Assembly (NCBI RefSeq): GCF_001522545.3
Contig: NC_031769.1
Coordinates: forward strand, 6,602,131-6,666,130
Direction: 5' to 3'
Source: Parus major
Taxonomy: Eukaryota; Chordata; Aves; Passeriformes; Paridae
DNA length: 64,000 bases
In this document: positions 39,092 to 49,253 of the stretch, piece by piece
Layout of the letters: each line of letters opens with the position of its first letter
Numbering within the stretch: the stretch's first letter is position 1
Translations under genes and position numbers: made by a program
The notes under the pieces: model-generated
Database searches by the model: none
Told to the model about the DNA's origin: nothing
The model's input: only the letters and a program-made list of their open reading frames with translations

Positions 39092-39458
39092 NNNNNNNNN
39101 NNNNNNNNNNNNNNNNNNNNNNNNNNNNNNNNNNNNNNNNNNNNNNNNNNNNNNNNNNNNNNNNNNNNNNNNNNNNNNNNNNNNNNNNNNNNNNNNNNNN
39201 NNNNNNNNNNNNNNNNNNNNNNNNNNNNNNNNNNNNNNNNNNNNNNNNNNNNNNNNNNNNNNNNNNNNNNNNNNNNNNNNNNNNNNNNNNNNNNNNNNNN
39301 NNNNNNNNNNNNNNNNNNNNNNNNNNNNNNNNNNNNNNNNNNNNNNNNNNNNNNNNNNNNNNNNNNNNNNNNNNNNNNNNNNNNNNNNNNNNNNNNNNNN
39401 NNNNNNNNNNNNNNNNNNNNNNNNNNNNNNNNNNNNNNNNNNNNNNNNNNNNNNNNNN
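39092..39458. other. Assembly gap (367 N) in compound purine repeat
   Basis: A run of N between two different purine repeats. The repeat unit is five bases on the left and six on the right, so the switch happens inside the unresolved stretch. Open frames crossing it are artefacts. Confidence 0.99.
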
Positions 39459-39530
39459 AGGGAAAGGGAAAGGGAAAGGGAAAGGGAAAGGGAAAGGGAA
39501 AGGGAAAGGGAAAGGGAAAGGGAAAGGGAA
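39459..39530 (+). repeat. (GGGAAA)n hexanucleotide repeat, G-quadruplex prone
   Basis: About twelve copies of GGGAAA with no visible interruption. It supplies a G3 run every six bases with 3-nt A loops, which fits the classical G-quadruplex pattern on the plus strand. Confidence 0.96.
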
Positions 39531-41644
39531 GCCACAGAAAACAATTTAACAGAGAGAGAAATGCAGGGACTTGCTGGTAGTGGGTGACTTTCTCTACTGC
39601 CTTGTGTCAGGGCCACTGGTGACTGTTCTTCCAAATATTGTTCAGGGGTAGTATTATCCCTCTTACGTCCAAACTTATGTCTGCTTCATCCTGGATGAAA
39701 TTGTTATTCAAAAAATGACTGTACTAGTGAAGATTTGTGGAGTGAATATTTTATCTTCTGCCTACAGTCAGTTTTGAAAATAAATGGTGTGTGCTTAAAT
39801 GCAATTGGTCTACCACAGCTGAAGCCAAAGGGTCTTGTATTAAACATAAAAATTGTCTGGATGTATTGACCTTAACATGGCAGCAATGATTTATCCCAGG
39901 TGAGAATCTCTGTCTGCATGTTTATTTATTCCCTTTGTTTTCCTTCTCTTCCTCACTGCTCCTATACTTTTTGATTCTCTCATCCCACCCTGCTCCTTCT
40001 GCCTACAGACATATATATACATCTAGACTTGATTCTCATTCACTTTCTTTTTAAATTTTGCTATGAAGTTTAAGGCTGATTTCTGAACAGAGCCAGAAGC
40101 GCTTCAGTTTTTAAGCTCAAGAATTTTTTTCTTTCTTCATGCTAATCAAATCCAGCAATTTGAAAGGGATAGATGCAAGCTGTGACTAGCCAGGCTCAAA
40201 GATTATTTCTTGACATCAAATTAATGCCAAAAATCTCAGTTGTTTTGTTCTGGTCATTGCTGCTCTATGGACACAGAAAAATGATTTTATTTTTTTTTTA
40301 TATGTCCTAGACAATCAGCCCAATTTTCTTTGAAAACATCTCTTGCCAGAATGTACCCCTCACATGCAAAGCCTGGTATGTTGATACTATGCCTAACACA
40401 TGGTTTAGTGTGAAAGACCTTGAATTAATGACTTCAGAATTTATAACTTCAGAATTTATATTAAACATATTTATCACCTATTGAACTGATACTTGGAGAG
40501 CAAATTATAAAAAAAAAATAAATATATTTTTTTTCCTTTTCCAATTCCAACTGAAAAAAAAAACAGAGAATGAATCAGTGGATAAAACTTTCATGTTAAG
40601 CATGGTGAATATTTATTTGCAGTCATAGTGTTGGGAAATCATAGCCTTCTGTATTTTGAGCTAAAGACTGAAGTCTACAGTTAAAAGATTGTGGGTCAGA
40701 TCTGTGCTTTTGCCCTTCCTCTGAAAAAAACTGTCAGCAAAAATACAAAGTAATAATGTTTGAAAAACTGCAGTTTTTAGCTGTTTCTCATTAGGTTCAG
40801 AGATCCAAGGCCATGAGCAGCAGAGAGAGCAGAGTGGAACAGGGATGAAGGCCATTGAAGGAAAATGGGAGAGGAGATAGGGGATAGGAGACCCAAAGGG
40901 TCTGGAATAAGAGTGATGGGATAGCTGAAATGATTCTTCGTGAGGAAAAGCAGAAGGCACAACCATAACCAGTGCACTTGTCAGCCTGCAACCTGTCTTA
41001 CGGAGAATAAATAATCTTAGCAAACAATCTCAGCCAAATCTGGTAGTGAAGTGGGCACCTTAATTTCATGCTGATTCCATATAAATTCGTAAGTGTTGAT
41101 TTGGGTAATGCAAAACTCTGTCATCTGACTGGATTCATTCACAGGTGAAGATTTCAGGGGAGATTTTACCTGAGGTCCAAATACCTTGTCCTTAGCAAGA
41201 AGAAAGGTAAAAAGGTAGCCAGGAGACTGATGATTTCAGAAAGCATAGATCAAGGAAATTGTTCACTAAAACTGAAATAGAGGAAAAGATGTCATAGCAG
41301 AAAGCAGTAGAAAAAGTGTGAGTGAAAGGGAAGAGCCTTTCTGTCACAGTCACTGAAGGCCAGAAGTGAGAGAGAAGCAATAATATTTTAATCACTGCCC
41401 TCTATTCCAAGGCAAGACCTGTAAAGTTTCCACATTATGGGGACCCAGATTATCCCTAAATATTTATTTTGATGGTGCCATTCATTCAAGACTTCTTTGC
41501 TTCATGCCCTTCCAGAATGGGGAGAGCAAGGAGAACCAGACTTCGCAAACCCAGGCTAGTTGTAGGCAAGCTGTCATCTTGGAGACAGGAAACAGACTAG
41601 AAAATCTAAAGTCTTAAGGGTTTTGTCTTCTTCTACCTGTTTCA
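39531..41644. other. Unique non-coding DNA
   Basis: No gene is recognised. It contains a perfect 15-bp tandem duplication at 40431-40460 and short A and T runs at 40280-40300 and 40508-40562. A purine-rich stretch at 40810-40930 leaves the minus strand open for 120 codons with no known resemblance. Confidence 0.5.
40431..40460. repeat. Perfect 15-bp tandem duplication
   Basis: ACTTCAGAATTTATA occurs twice head to tail with no mismatch. Perfection suggests a fairly recent slippage or duplication event. Confidence 0.95.
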
Positions 41645-41673
41645 CCTTCACTTAAATCCTTGTATATATATGT

Positions 41674-41677
<4 letters not shown>

Positions 41678-41708
<31 letters not shown>
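41678..41708. repeat. (AC)n microsatellite
   Basis: A 31-bp pure AC/CA run, followed to about 41753 by TATG/TACA/TATA-type interrupted repeats. On the minus strand it creates a short low-complexity frame rich in valine and cysteine that is not a gene. Confidence 0.97.
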
Positions 41709-41714
<6 letters not shown>

Positions 41715-41753
41715 TATACTTACACATACATACATATATATATACATATATAT

Positions 41754-44700
41754 CTAAAATCCCCCATGCAAAAAGCACTGACACCTCAATTTCTTTCATG
41801 GCCAAACAGAAGTAGATCTGGGTGATCATGAAAATAACAAATGTAACAAGTCAGCAGTGGAAATGGTGTTTTTGCTGCCTTCTACAGCTTTGAAATAAAG
41901 ACTGGACACAATTGTGCATCTCTCACAAACAATTCCAGTAGCTCTTGATTATCTGCCAGGGAAAGAGTTTCAAGGTTCCCAAATTTATCTCCTGCATACA
42001 TTTCACTCAGCTTTGAAGTGAAAGAAGGGGTCTTCAAGATGCTGGGATTGGGCTTTGGGTTAAACAGGCAAACACAAGGAATGACCAAACCTAAAGAGAA
42101 GGCTTGGCATGAGCTTTGTTAAATTTTCACACCTTTTGTTTTGTTTGTGAAGTCCAGGCTTGGGTTATGGTTGCTGTATTGTGATTTATAGGTTAAAAAG
42201 GTACCTGGAATTTATACATGCCTGATGGAAAATCAACAGTTACTGTTTATGTTCAAGGCCATAGGCCTGGGATGTTGGAACCAATCTGCAGCCAGAAGTC
42301 TGTCCTCAACTGAGGAATTTTGGAAAGCTTTGACAGAACAGGTAGAGTGCCTTTTATAACAATTTCTGGGGAAGCACCCAATCTCTGAGCAATACCAAGA
42401 AATGCTTCTGCTGTTTTGATTTTGTTTTCTTTAATGTATGCACTGCAAATTAACACAGCCTTCAGAATTTTAGGGAAAACAGTCATTAAGAGGTAACCAT
42501 CCCACATTTGTAGGATGGCTCGCTGGCAGCATTTGCTCTAATTGACCCATTCAGGAGAGTTATGTTGGTTGTGTGAACATAATCGACCCACAGCAGATTA
42601 TTATTTCTGTCACAATGCTTCTCTGCAGATGTGATAGAAAGTAACTTAGGCAGGGGCTTACTGGCTTCAGAGAATCTCATCAGCCTTGAGCAGTACAAAT
42701 ACTTGTATGCTACTGAGATAAACATGAAATACAACATTCATAAACACCAGGCCCTTGGGCTCAGAACACCTAATGAATGTGGAATGTGTTTCTTATATTA
42801 TAGTAGATGTGAGGGAATGCTACTTAGTAACTGAAAATAAAGTACTATTCATGAAATATCCTTTGTAAAAAAATGTTTATTTATGTTTATCTTTAATTAA
42901 TACATTGCAATAACATCTGTTCATATAAAATTAGGAAAATTATTGACTCAAATGCAAGTTATTTGAGCAATCATAATTCTCTGACTGACAGCTTGCAGAA
43001 AACATTAGCATTTTATACCTATATCATGACAAGTCTGGTAAATTGTATCTTACTAGCCCATTAATATTTTGCAGAATGTCAAATAATGTCCTTGTTGGAA
43101 GAGATTTTTTTTTATTTTTGTTGTCTGTCTTATAGAAACCAAACCCAAAATTAAATGAGATTTCAGTCAGTTTGCCATGTCTACCTATAAAAAATGAACT
43201 TTAAATGAAATGTACTGGGGAGATTAATTAAATTATATCTCTTAGTCTTGGATTTAATCAAGTAATTTTTGAAATCATGGCATGCATATAATCCTGCATT
43301 TATGGTGGTGGTGGTAAATACCCTCAGTGTTCCACTACTAACAGATTTTATAGAAGCTGCGATTGGGCAGCAGTTCCTCAAATCCTGATTGTATTCTCTT
43401 CCTATCTACCCTTAATACATTACCAGGAGTTTTTGTATTTAAATTAAAAATTAAAATGCATTTTATGCAAAATGTAAAGTAAGCTGGTATATGAATCATT
43501 TAAACTGCAATATATACCACTGCAGAAACCAGTTTAGATTAATTTCTGAAGAGAAAATCATTAAAAAAAAATAATAAGAGGGTGTAAACCCTCTTATCTG
43601 TAGAGTTGTGACTTCCTATGTTTATTTCAAGGAGGTTGCCTGGTTTTGGGGACAAATGTACTCTGTGCAGCAAGAGGAAACAAGCTGCATTTGATTCTTG
43701 GTGTGTGTTAACATCAAAGTCTCTTTCTTTACTCCAAGAATTTGTTCCTGTGCAAAGACATTGGAACCAATGGCTTTTTAAGAAAAAATGCTCCTGGGAG
43801 CAGTTAAGGCTGAAAAATTTCTGTCATTTCTACAAAATTCGTTCCCAGCTTTTACCTCAGACTTTTCACACACCAAATAATCTACAAGATAGAATTTCAT
43901 GGAAAATCGTGTCTTCATGGAGGTGTCATGGGCACACCTGAAATTTTGCCACAGGCAAAACCTTTAGGCACTGAGTTTTGATGTGAGATGTGAGCTATGA
44001 AAACATGCAAGGAGAAAAGGGTGAGGAAAAACAGGAAGGGAAAAAGGGAAGGGAGATAGAATGAAGACAAGGCATGTAATTTTGAACAGGTGTACCTTAA
44101 GGCCTGGTAGGAAGAGACTGGAGGCCTTTGCGTTTGCCTGCATATGAGATGAACATGACACTGCTCAGCCAAGCCTCCTGTCTCACCTCTTCTCAATCCT
44201 CCTCAGGCTCCAAGGAATCAACCAAACCCATCCTGGGCCATGTGTGTTGCAGGTGTTTTGGGATGAGGGATGTTTAGCTATGAGAAATGAGCTCTTGGCA
44301 AGAGTACAGGGTGTATATGAGGAGCCTGGTGAGTGTCCCTGGCACCTCTTGACCTGTGCAGATCACCCAGGATGTGATCAAGCACCATCACCTTCAGCCC
44401 CAAAATGCATCCTGAGAGACCATGCATGTACCTCCTTGGGTAGCACCTCTGCACACAAACGGCTGCCTTAGATCCATGATGGGCAGGCATGCAGCATGGA
44501 AAGACAAGCAGAAACGCTGGGATGTTGGTCTTGGGGACTTCGAAACCTCTGTCATTATTTTGAAGGATTCAATTTCTCTTGGATTTTGATTCTCCCATCA
44601 TACTGATACTTAAATTGATTTGGACTCCAGAATGTTGTACTTGCTCCTTGGAGGACTGTTTTACTTCTGTGGAGTTTGAGACTCCTGTGGGAGGATCTAT

Positions 44701-44757
44701 TGAGGTGTGAAGACTTAAATTAAGTCTGCAGAATGGCATGTGACTGCATCAGCTACA
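41754..44757. other. Non-coding DNA with two protein-like minus-strand frames
   Basis: No gene is recognised. Minus-strand frames at 42253-42507 (84 codons, including TAEAFLGIAQRLGASPEIVI) and 41882-42088 (68 codons, including NLETLSLADNQELLELFVRD) have coding-like codon choice but lack good donor sites. They could be relics of one gene or chance. A perfect 10-bp-arm hairpin lies at 43574-43597. Confidence 0.4.
43574..43597. other. Perfect 10-bp inverted repeat, 4-nt loop
   Basis: Arms ATAAGAGGGT and ACCCTCTTAT enclose GTAA. Roughly one such arrangement is expected by chance in this window. No gene context suggests a role. Confidence 0.9.
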
Positions 44758-45175
44758 TGTGAGGTGCCCCCCACCCAGGGAGGCAAAGATTTAATTTTGG
44801 ATAAACACTGTTAAAGTGAGAGGTGTGGCTTTAAAGCTTGGGAAGATGCCTCAGGTGATGGGCCTTGTGAGCCAAGAAGAATTGCCCCACCCTGGACCCT
44901 CATGGGGTGGGAATCCAGGGTGTTCTGAATGGGTTTGAGTCCCTGGGGTTTCTCCCTTGATGTGTTCCTATTAGACCCTGAGCTTAAACTCCACCCTGGT
45001 TCTGTCCCTTAAAACCCGTCACCGTGTCTCTGTTTGGTGCTGTCTCTGGGTCTGAGTTTGTTCCTGTGCTGAATAAATGGTTTCCTGAGCAGAAGTCCAC
45101 GTTGTTGGTGTCCCATCCCAGTCACTGGTGACTGTACCCTCCCTGGACATGATCCTGCAGCCCCAGAACGCGACA
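44758..45175 (+). mobile_element. Solo LTR, ERVK-like by target duplication, plus strand
   Basis: A 418-bp element starts TGTGAGGTGCCCC and ends CCCCAGAACGCGACA (TGT...ACA). It is flanked by GCTACA on the left (44752-44757) and GCAACA on the right (45176-45181), a 6-bp target duplication with one mismatch; six bases is typical of ERVK-type insertions. Inside, in order, are promoter-like CCTTAAAACCCG, a CT/GT-rich stretch, the polyadenylation signal AATAAA (45072-45077), and about 98 bp to the right end. There is no internal retroviral sequence on either side, so it is a solo LTR left by recombination. The boundaries rest on the near-match duplication and could shift by a few bases. Confidence 0.78.
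45072..45077 (+). promoter_or_regulatory. AATAAA polyadenylation signal in LTR
   Basis: The hexamer sits in the downstream third of the solo LTR, where the R region of an LTR normally ends. It could still terminate transcripts running along the plus strand. Confidence 0.6.
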
Positions 45176-46076
45176 GCAACACACTTTATGGTATTTTGCT
45201 TTTCTTTTGTTTCCTTCAGGAGAATGTTTTTGACTGGAATACTTCCATGTGAAAATGACTCAGTTCCTGTGTCCATTTCACTTGGAAACCACTGAGAAAC
45301 ATTAAACACAGAATCTCACATTGGCATTAATGAAAACCCACTTTTTAGAGCAGAAGTTGACATTACCTGGCACCAACTGATGCCTTGTAAGAGCCACTGA
45401 CAAGTTCTATTTGTGGAGACAATTCAGCATATAAACAGTGTAGAGATAAAGAAACAGGGTTGACTTGTTTTTATCTGGTTATTTAGCATAAAGACATCAC
45501 TTTTGCTTCTCAAATATTGACTTACTCTTCTTGTTGCTGCTTAACATGAATAGATTAGGGCAAATGTGTCTACTTTTTTTGGACAATTTTGACTTGAATT
45601 AAGATAAAAGCTGCTTTTAATCAAGTATCTCGTGCTCCATAGCTTCTCAGGCATTCCTTATCTCTTACTGAGCACATAATCCATTCTGTCATTTTGATTT
45701 TGTATCAACAATTGTCAAGATTGGTTGTCACTTTCCTCCATGACCAGCAGATACTTGATCAGAACAGATTTAGGATGACCAGACTCTTTTGAAAGAAGAA
45801 GGCAAAGATTTAGAATTTTTTCTTAGTGCTTAAACTGATCCCTAGGGGGTTTTTGCAGATGAAGAGAGTTCTGTTTTTTCAGACAGACTTCAAATTTTCC
45901 AGTATGTTTTCTATTTCCATGTGAATTCAATGTCTTGGCTGATAAAGTGACAGAATTCTGGAAATGTTTCTCTAGAGACATTTGAGAACATTCACAGTCC
46001 ATCCTTCAGAGGACCCAACACAAGACCCATTTTTTAGAATGAAGCAGAGAAAGAGTCAGTCCAGCCAACAGCTACT

Positions 46077-46168
46077 TCCAAAAAAAAACCCAAAAACTAA
46101 AACCAAACCAAAAAACAAACCAGAACAACCCCAAAACCAAGCAAAAAAACCCACAAAAAAAAAAAAAA
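46077..46168. repeat. A/C-rich low-complexity tract
   Basis: Runs of A separated by CC and CCC. Read as protein it gives only lysine, proline, asparagine and threonine, so the open frame over it (45982-46197) is compositional. Confidence 0.85.
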
Positions 46169-47164
46169 GGGAAAAAAGCTCATATTGGCAGCTTTGAGAT
46201 ATTAGATGTTCCAACAAGTTCTTAATAAATGGAACATTTCTGATTTTGATGTACTGTACTTAAACTCTATGATCCCTAAGATGTTACTTTAGGAGCCTGT
46301 TTTGTTCTTGACAGGTTTTCAATACATTTGGAACAGACTCTGAAAGTTGGAGGGCTTCATTTAGATAGAGAACTATGAAGAGTCTGGAGGTGTACAGAAA
46401 TATGTGTACAGTCTGATTTTCAGTCTGTGGTCTCCCAGAGGGAAGAGAAGGCTAAGAGAAAATCTGCTTACTTCTTAGGGATCCTGAAGGAGAATAAGGG
46501 ATAAATTGCTTGGGCTAACTTTCTATCCAGGGGTTCCTCCCTCTGTGGAAATGCCTGAAGGTCTGCCAATTAGAGAGGGAAAAGAAAAAAAAGAAAAGAG
46601 CTGAAAACTATTAAAATACACCAATGCTAGAACAACACAGCACTTCCAGACCTTGCTATGAATTTTCTTGCTTCCAAGGGATGCTGAGTGAACAATGTGT
46701 TCATTTGTTGTGTTGACCTGTTTGTTTGGTTTTTTTCTTCTTTTAATCCATCTGTAGAATAATCACAATAAATAATAAACTGTGCCTCTGTGTGTGTTTG
46801 CAAAATGATGGCCCCAATGCTCACCTACTACAGAAGGGTCTTCTGAACGTGGCTGGGTGAGTTCTACAGTGTCTGAATGAGCAGCCCCAATGCTGCAGGC
46901 TTTTGGAAAATTGAAAGAACCTCAGTGTGGGAGAGTCCAAGTGGGATTTACTTCATAGCCTCACTCCAGGTCTGAAAGGCTTTTGAGAATGTTACAGTGG
47001 GCTCTGAGAGTGCAGATCCAGCTTGTACAGACTGAAGGCTCCACACAAATATTTAGAGCAGCCCTACTTGCTAGGGTTTGCTCATTCACTCTGTGAAGTC
47101 ATTTTGAAGGATTAAAGGTATTACCAGAATGTGTGACGAATTCATAATAAATACTTTATAATTA

Positions 47165-47187
47165 ATAATAAATAAATAAATAAATAA
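47165..47187. repeat. (AATA)n microsatellite
   Basis: Five to six copies of a TAAA/AATA unit. Confidence 0.85.
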
Positions 47188-47597
47188 GTACTTTTAATAC
47201 TCTGCACATTAACCTCTTTATAAAAAAAATAAAAATAAACAAACCCAAAATAAAGACTTTGTAGACAGGCACATGGACGAAGACTGTGTATTATTATCAA
47301 GTCATATAGAAAGTGTCCCAAGGTTTCTTTTGTATCTCATACAAACAGGACTCCTGGGCTACTTGTCATGGAGTAACAATTATCATGGCCCATATATTGT
47401 CTGCTTCACTTATTGACAGCTTGAGCATAAGTTTATTTGAATAAGCAGAGCTCCTCCTGATGGGAAACCTGTGGCAGGAAGCTCACATTCTGGATCCTAA
47501 TGATGGGTTAATCGGTATAGTCCCAGAGGTCTTTGTTCTGGGAGTGTTCATACCCAATTAGGATCTCCTCCACTATGCACATGAGTGTAGTGGTGAA

Positions 47598-48262
47598 GAA
47601 TCACAGAATGACAGAACTGTTTGGGTTTGAAGGGACCTCTGAAGATCATCCAGTCCAACCTCCCTGCCAAGACAGGGTAACCTGGAACAGGTGGCACAGG
47701 AGCTCCTCCGGGTGGGTTTGGAATGTCTCCAGAGATTCCATGACCTCCCTGGGCAGCTGTTCCAGTGCTCCGCCACCCTCAACATGAGGAAGTTCTTTGC
47801 ACTGAGGTGGAATTTATTGTGATTTACTTTGTGGTCATTGCTCCTTGTTCTGCTGCTGGGCACCACTGTAAGGGGTCTGGCACCATCCTCTGACACCATC
47901 CTGGAGATATGGACTTGTATTTATGAGATCCCCTCTCAGTCTTCTCTATACTAACCAGGCCCAGGTCCCACAATGTTTCCTCATAACAGAGATACTCCAG
48001 ACCCTTTGCTTTGTGACCCTCTGCTGGACCCTCTCCAAATACCCCCTTGTCTCTCTTGTACTGAGGAGCCCAGAACTGGACAGAGCACTCCAGATGTGGC
48101 CTCACCAGGGCAGAGTAGAGGGGCAGGATCACCTCCCTTGACTCCTGAAGCACCCCAGGACTACACTGGCCCTCCTGACCAGGGCAGTGCTGGCTCGTGG
48201 CCAACTTGTCACTCTCCAAGACTCTCAGGTCCTTCTCAGCAGCACTGCTCTCTAGCAGGTAG
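47598..48262 (-). pseudogene. CR1 LINE fragment, RT C-terminus and 3' UTR, minus strand
   Basis: On the minus strand this is a 5'-truncated CR1 non-LTR retrotransposon. The translation keeps the family's C-terminal reverse-transcriptase landmarks in order: [107 protein letters not shown] and LRVAEHWNSCPGR. It then passes into the short 3' UTR (GGACTGGATGATCTTCAGAG, GTCCCTTCAAACCC) and ends in octamer-like GTTCTGTCATTCTGTGATTC at 47598. The frame changes near 47860-47900 and again in the 5' half, so it is dead. Upstream reverse-transcriptase and endonuclease regions are missing. It is the largest CR1 remnant in the window and, with the LTRs, the main reason to call this a bird sequence. Confidence 0.95.
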
Positions 48263-48521
48263 GAACACACAGTCTCATAGCTAATGTTAGTTACCTTTCA
48301 AAGGCTTCCTTCTGGAATAAAACCTGAACAACAAATGTACAGTTTTCCACTTATAACTAGTTTTAAGCAAAAGAGACTTCTATAGGTTCAGTCCTCAAGA
48401 AACTACACCAGAAGTTTCAGAGGTCTTTTCTGAGAGTTTTGGTAAACTTGAGTCTGACTAAACTGGCTACATCTTGATAATAATCTCTCTGAGAGTGCTT
48501 TTTATTTTAACCATAGACAAA

Positions 48522-48882
48522 TCAAGAGCTATCATTTAAAAAAGCACGCAAGTCCACATTATTTTTGGGTCTGGCTTTATTCCTGTTGGATATAGGCCTG
48601 TGTGCTTCTTGGCTCTTATCTGAACTACGGACAGTTCCCAGGCAAAGACTGCACTCAGCTGATGAATTGATATAACAGGAATGACAGAGGTCTGCATTTG
48701 ATCTTTTATGTCTCGAGTTTAACTTCTCCTGACAATCACTCAGCTTTGATCTTAAACAATTTGAAGCAATTTGCCCACAATTCCTCACTGTAAGTGAGCC
48801 AGTTCTAGTCAATATGTCTATCTCTTTGAGGGAAAAATGTTGCAGTTTGTTCTCTGTGAAGGAAATCCTGCTACTATTTTCA
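48522..48882 (-). other. Candidate terminal exon (minus strand), unrecognised
   Basis: On the minus strand the acceptor GCAAGACTTTTTTCCCCCAG has a strong pyrimidine tract. It is followed by about 119 open codons to a TGA at 48522. The peptide is strongly polar (SFTENKLQHFSLKEIDILTR, later EAHRPISNRNKARPKNNVDL), with a CHSC...CSLC cysteine arrangement in the middle that might be a small metal-binding knuckle or coincidence. No family is recognised. If real it would be a last coding exon, since no strong donor precedes the stop. The frame does not fit directly with the candidate at 49141-49253. Confidence 0.25.
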
Positions 48883-49140
48883 CTGGGGGAAAAAAGTCTT
48901 GCATAACATAACATGGTTTATCTGGGAGAGATATGATGAGGATGCTATTTTTAATGATAGCTCAGCTAAAGTATAATGTGCAATGACTTTAGGAGGTTAT
49001 AATTTGAGAATCAGAATCTCACAAAGAGAGAAAAAGGGCAGCATGAAAAATTGATCATAGGAATGCCCAGTCTCCGTAAGAAGGGACTTTGAAAGGGGAA
49101 CGACTTTCATGCTTTCAAAGGGAGCCTTACCACCTGAAAA

Positions 49141-49253
49141 GGCATTTATCAGAGTCAGGAAACAAGACTCCTGTGAAACTTGCAGTCCAGAACTGGAAAC
49201 TGCAGTAACAGGTTCCATATTTTGTTGCAAACTTGCAGTTTTTGCTATATTCA
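49141..49253 (-). other. Candidate 113-bp exon (minus strand), unrecognised
   Basis: On the minus strand an acceptor-like CCCAGAGCTTTCAG precedes an open segment (NIAKTASLQQNMEPVTAVSS, then SGLQVSQESCFLTLINAFSG), ending GGTG|GTAAGG, a strong donor. The pyrimidine tract is weak. A second frame is also open here, so the coding choice is uncertain. No family is recognised. Confidence 0.2.

Larger units (their letters stand above)
45184..47597. other. Unique non-coding DNA with A/C-rich tract
   Basis: No gene is recognised. A low-complexity A/C-rich tract spans about 46077-46168, including a 14-base A-run, and a short (AATA)n tract lies at 47165-47187. The rest is AT-rich unique sequence. Confidence 0.5.

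Noticed and set aside
38951..39634. Open frames of 169 and 227 codons across the second N run
   Set aside because: They are made of N plus GGAGA and GGGAAA repeats.
41614..41829. Valine/cysteine-rich minus-strand frame
   Set aside because: It is a translation of the CA microsatellite.
45982..46197. Lysine/proline-rich 71-codon frame
   Set aside because: It is a translation of the A/C-rich low-complexity tract.
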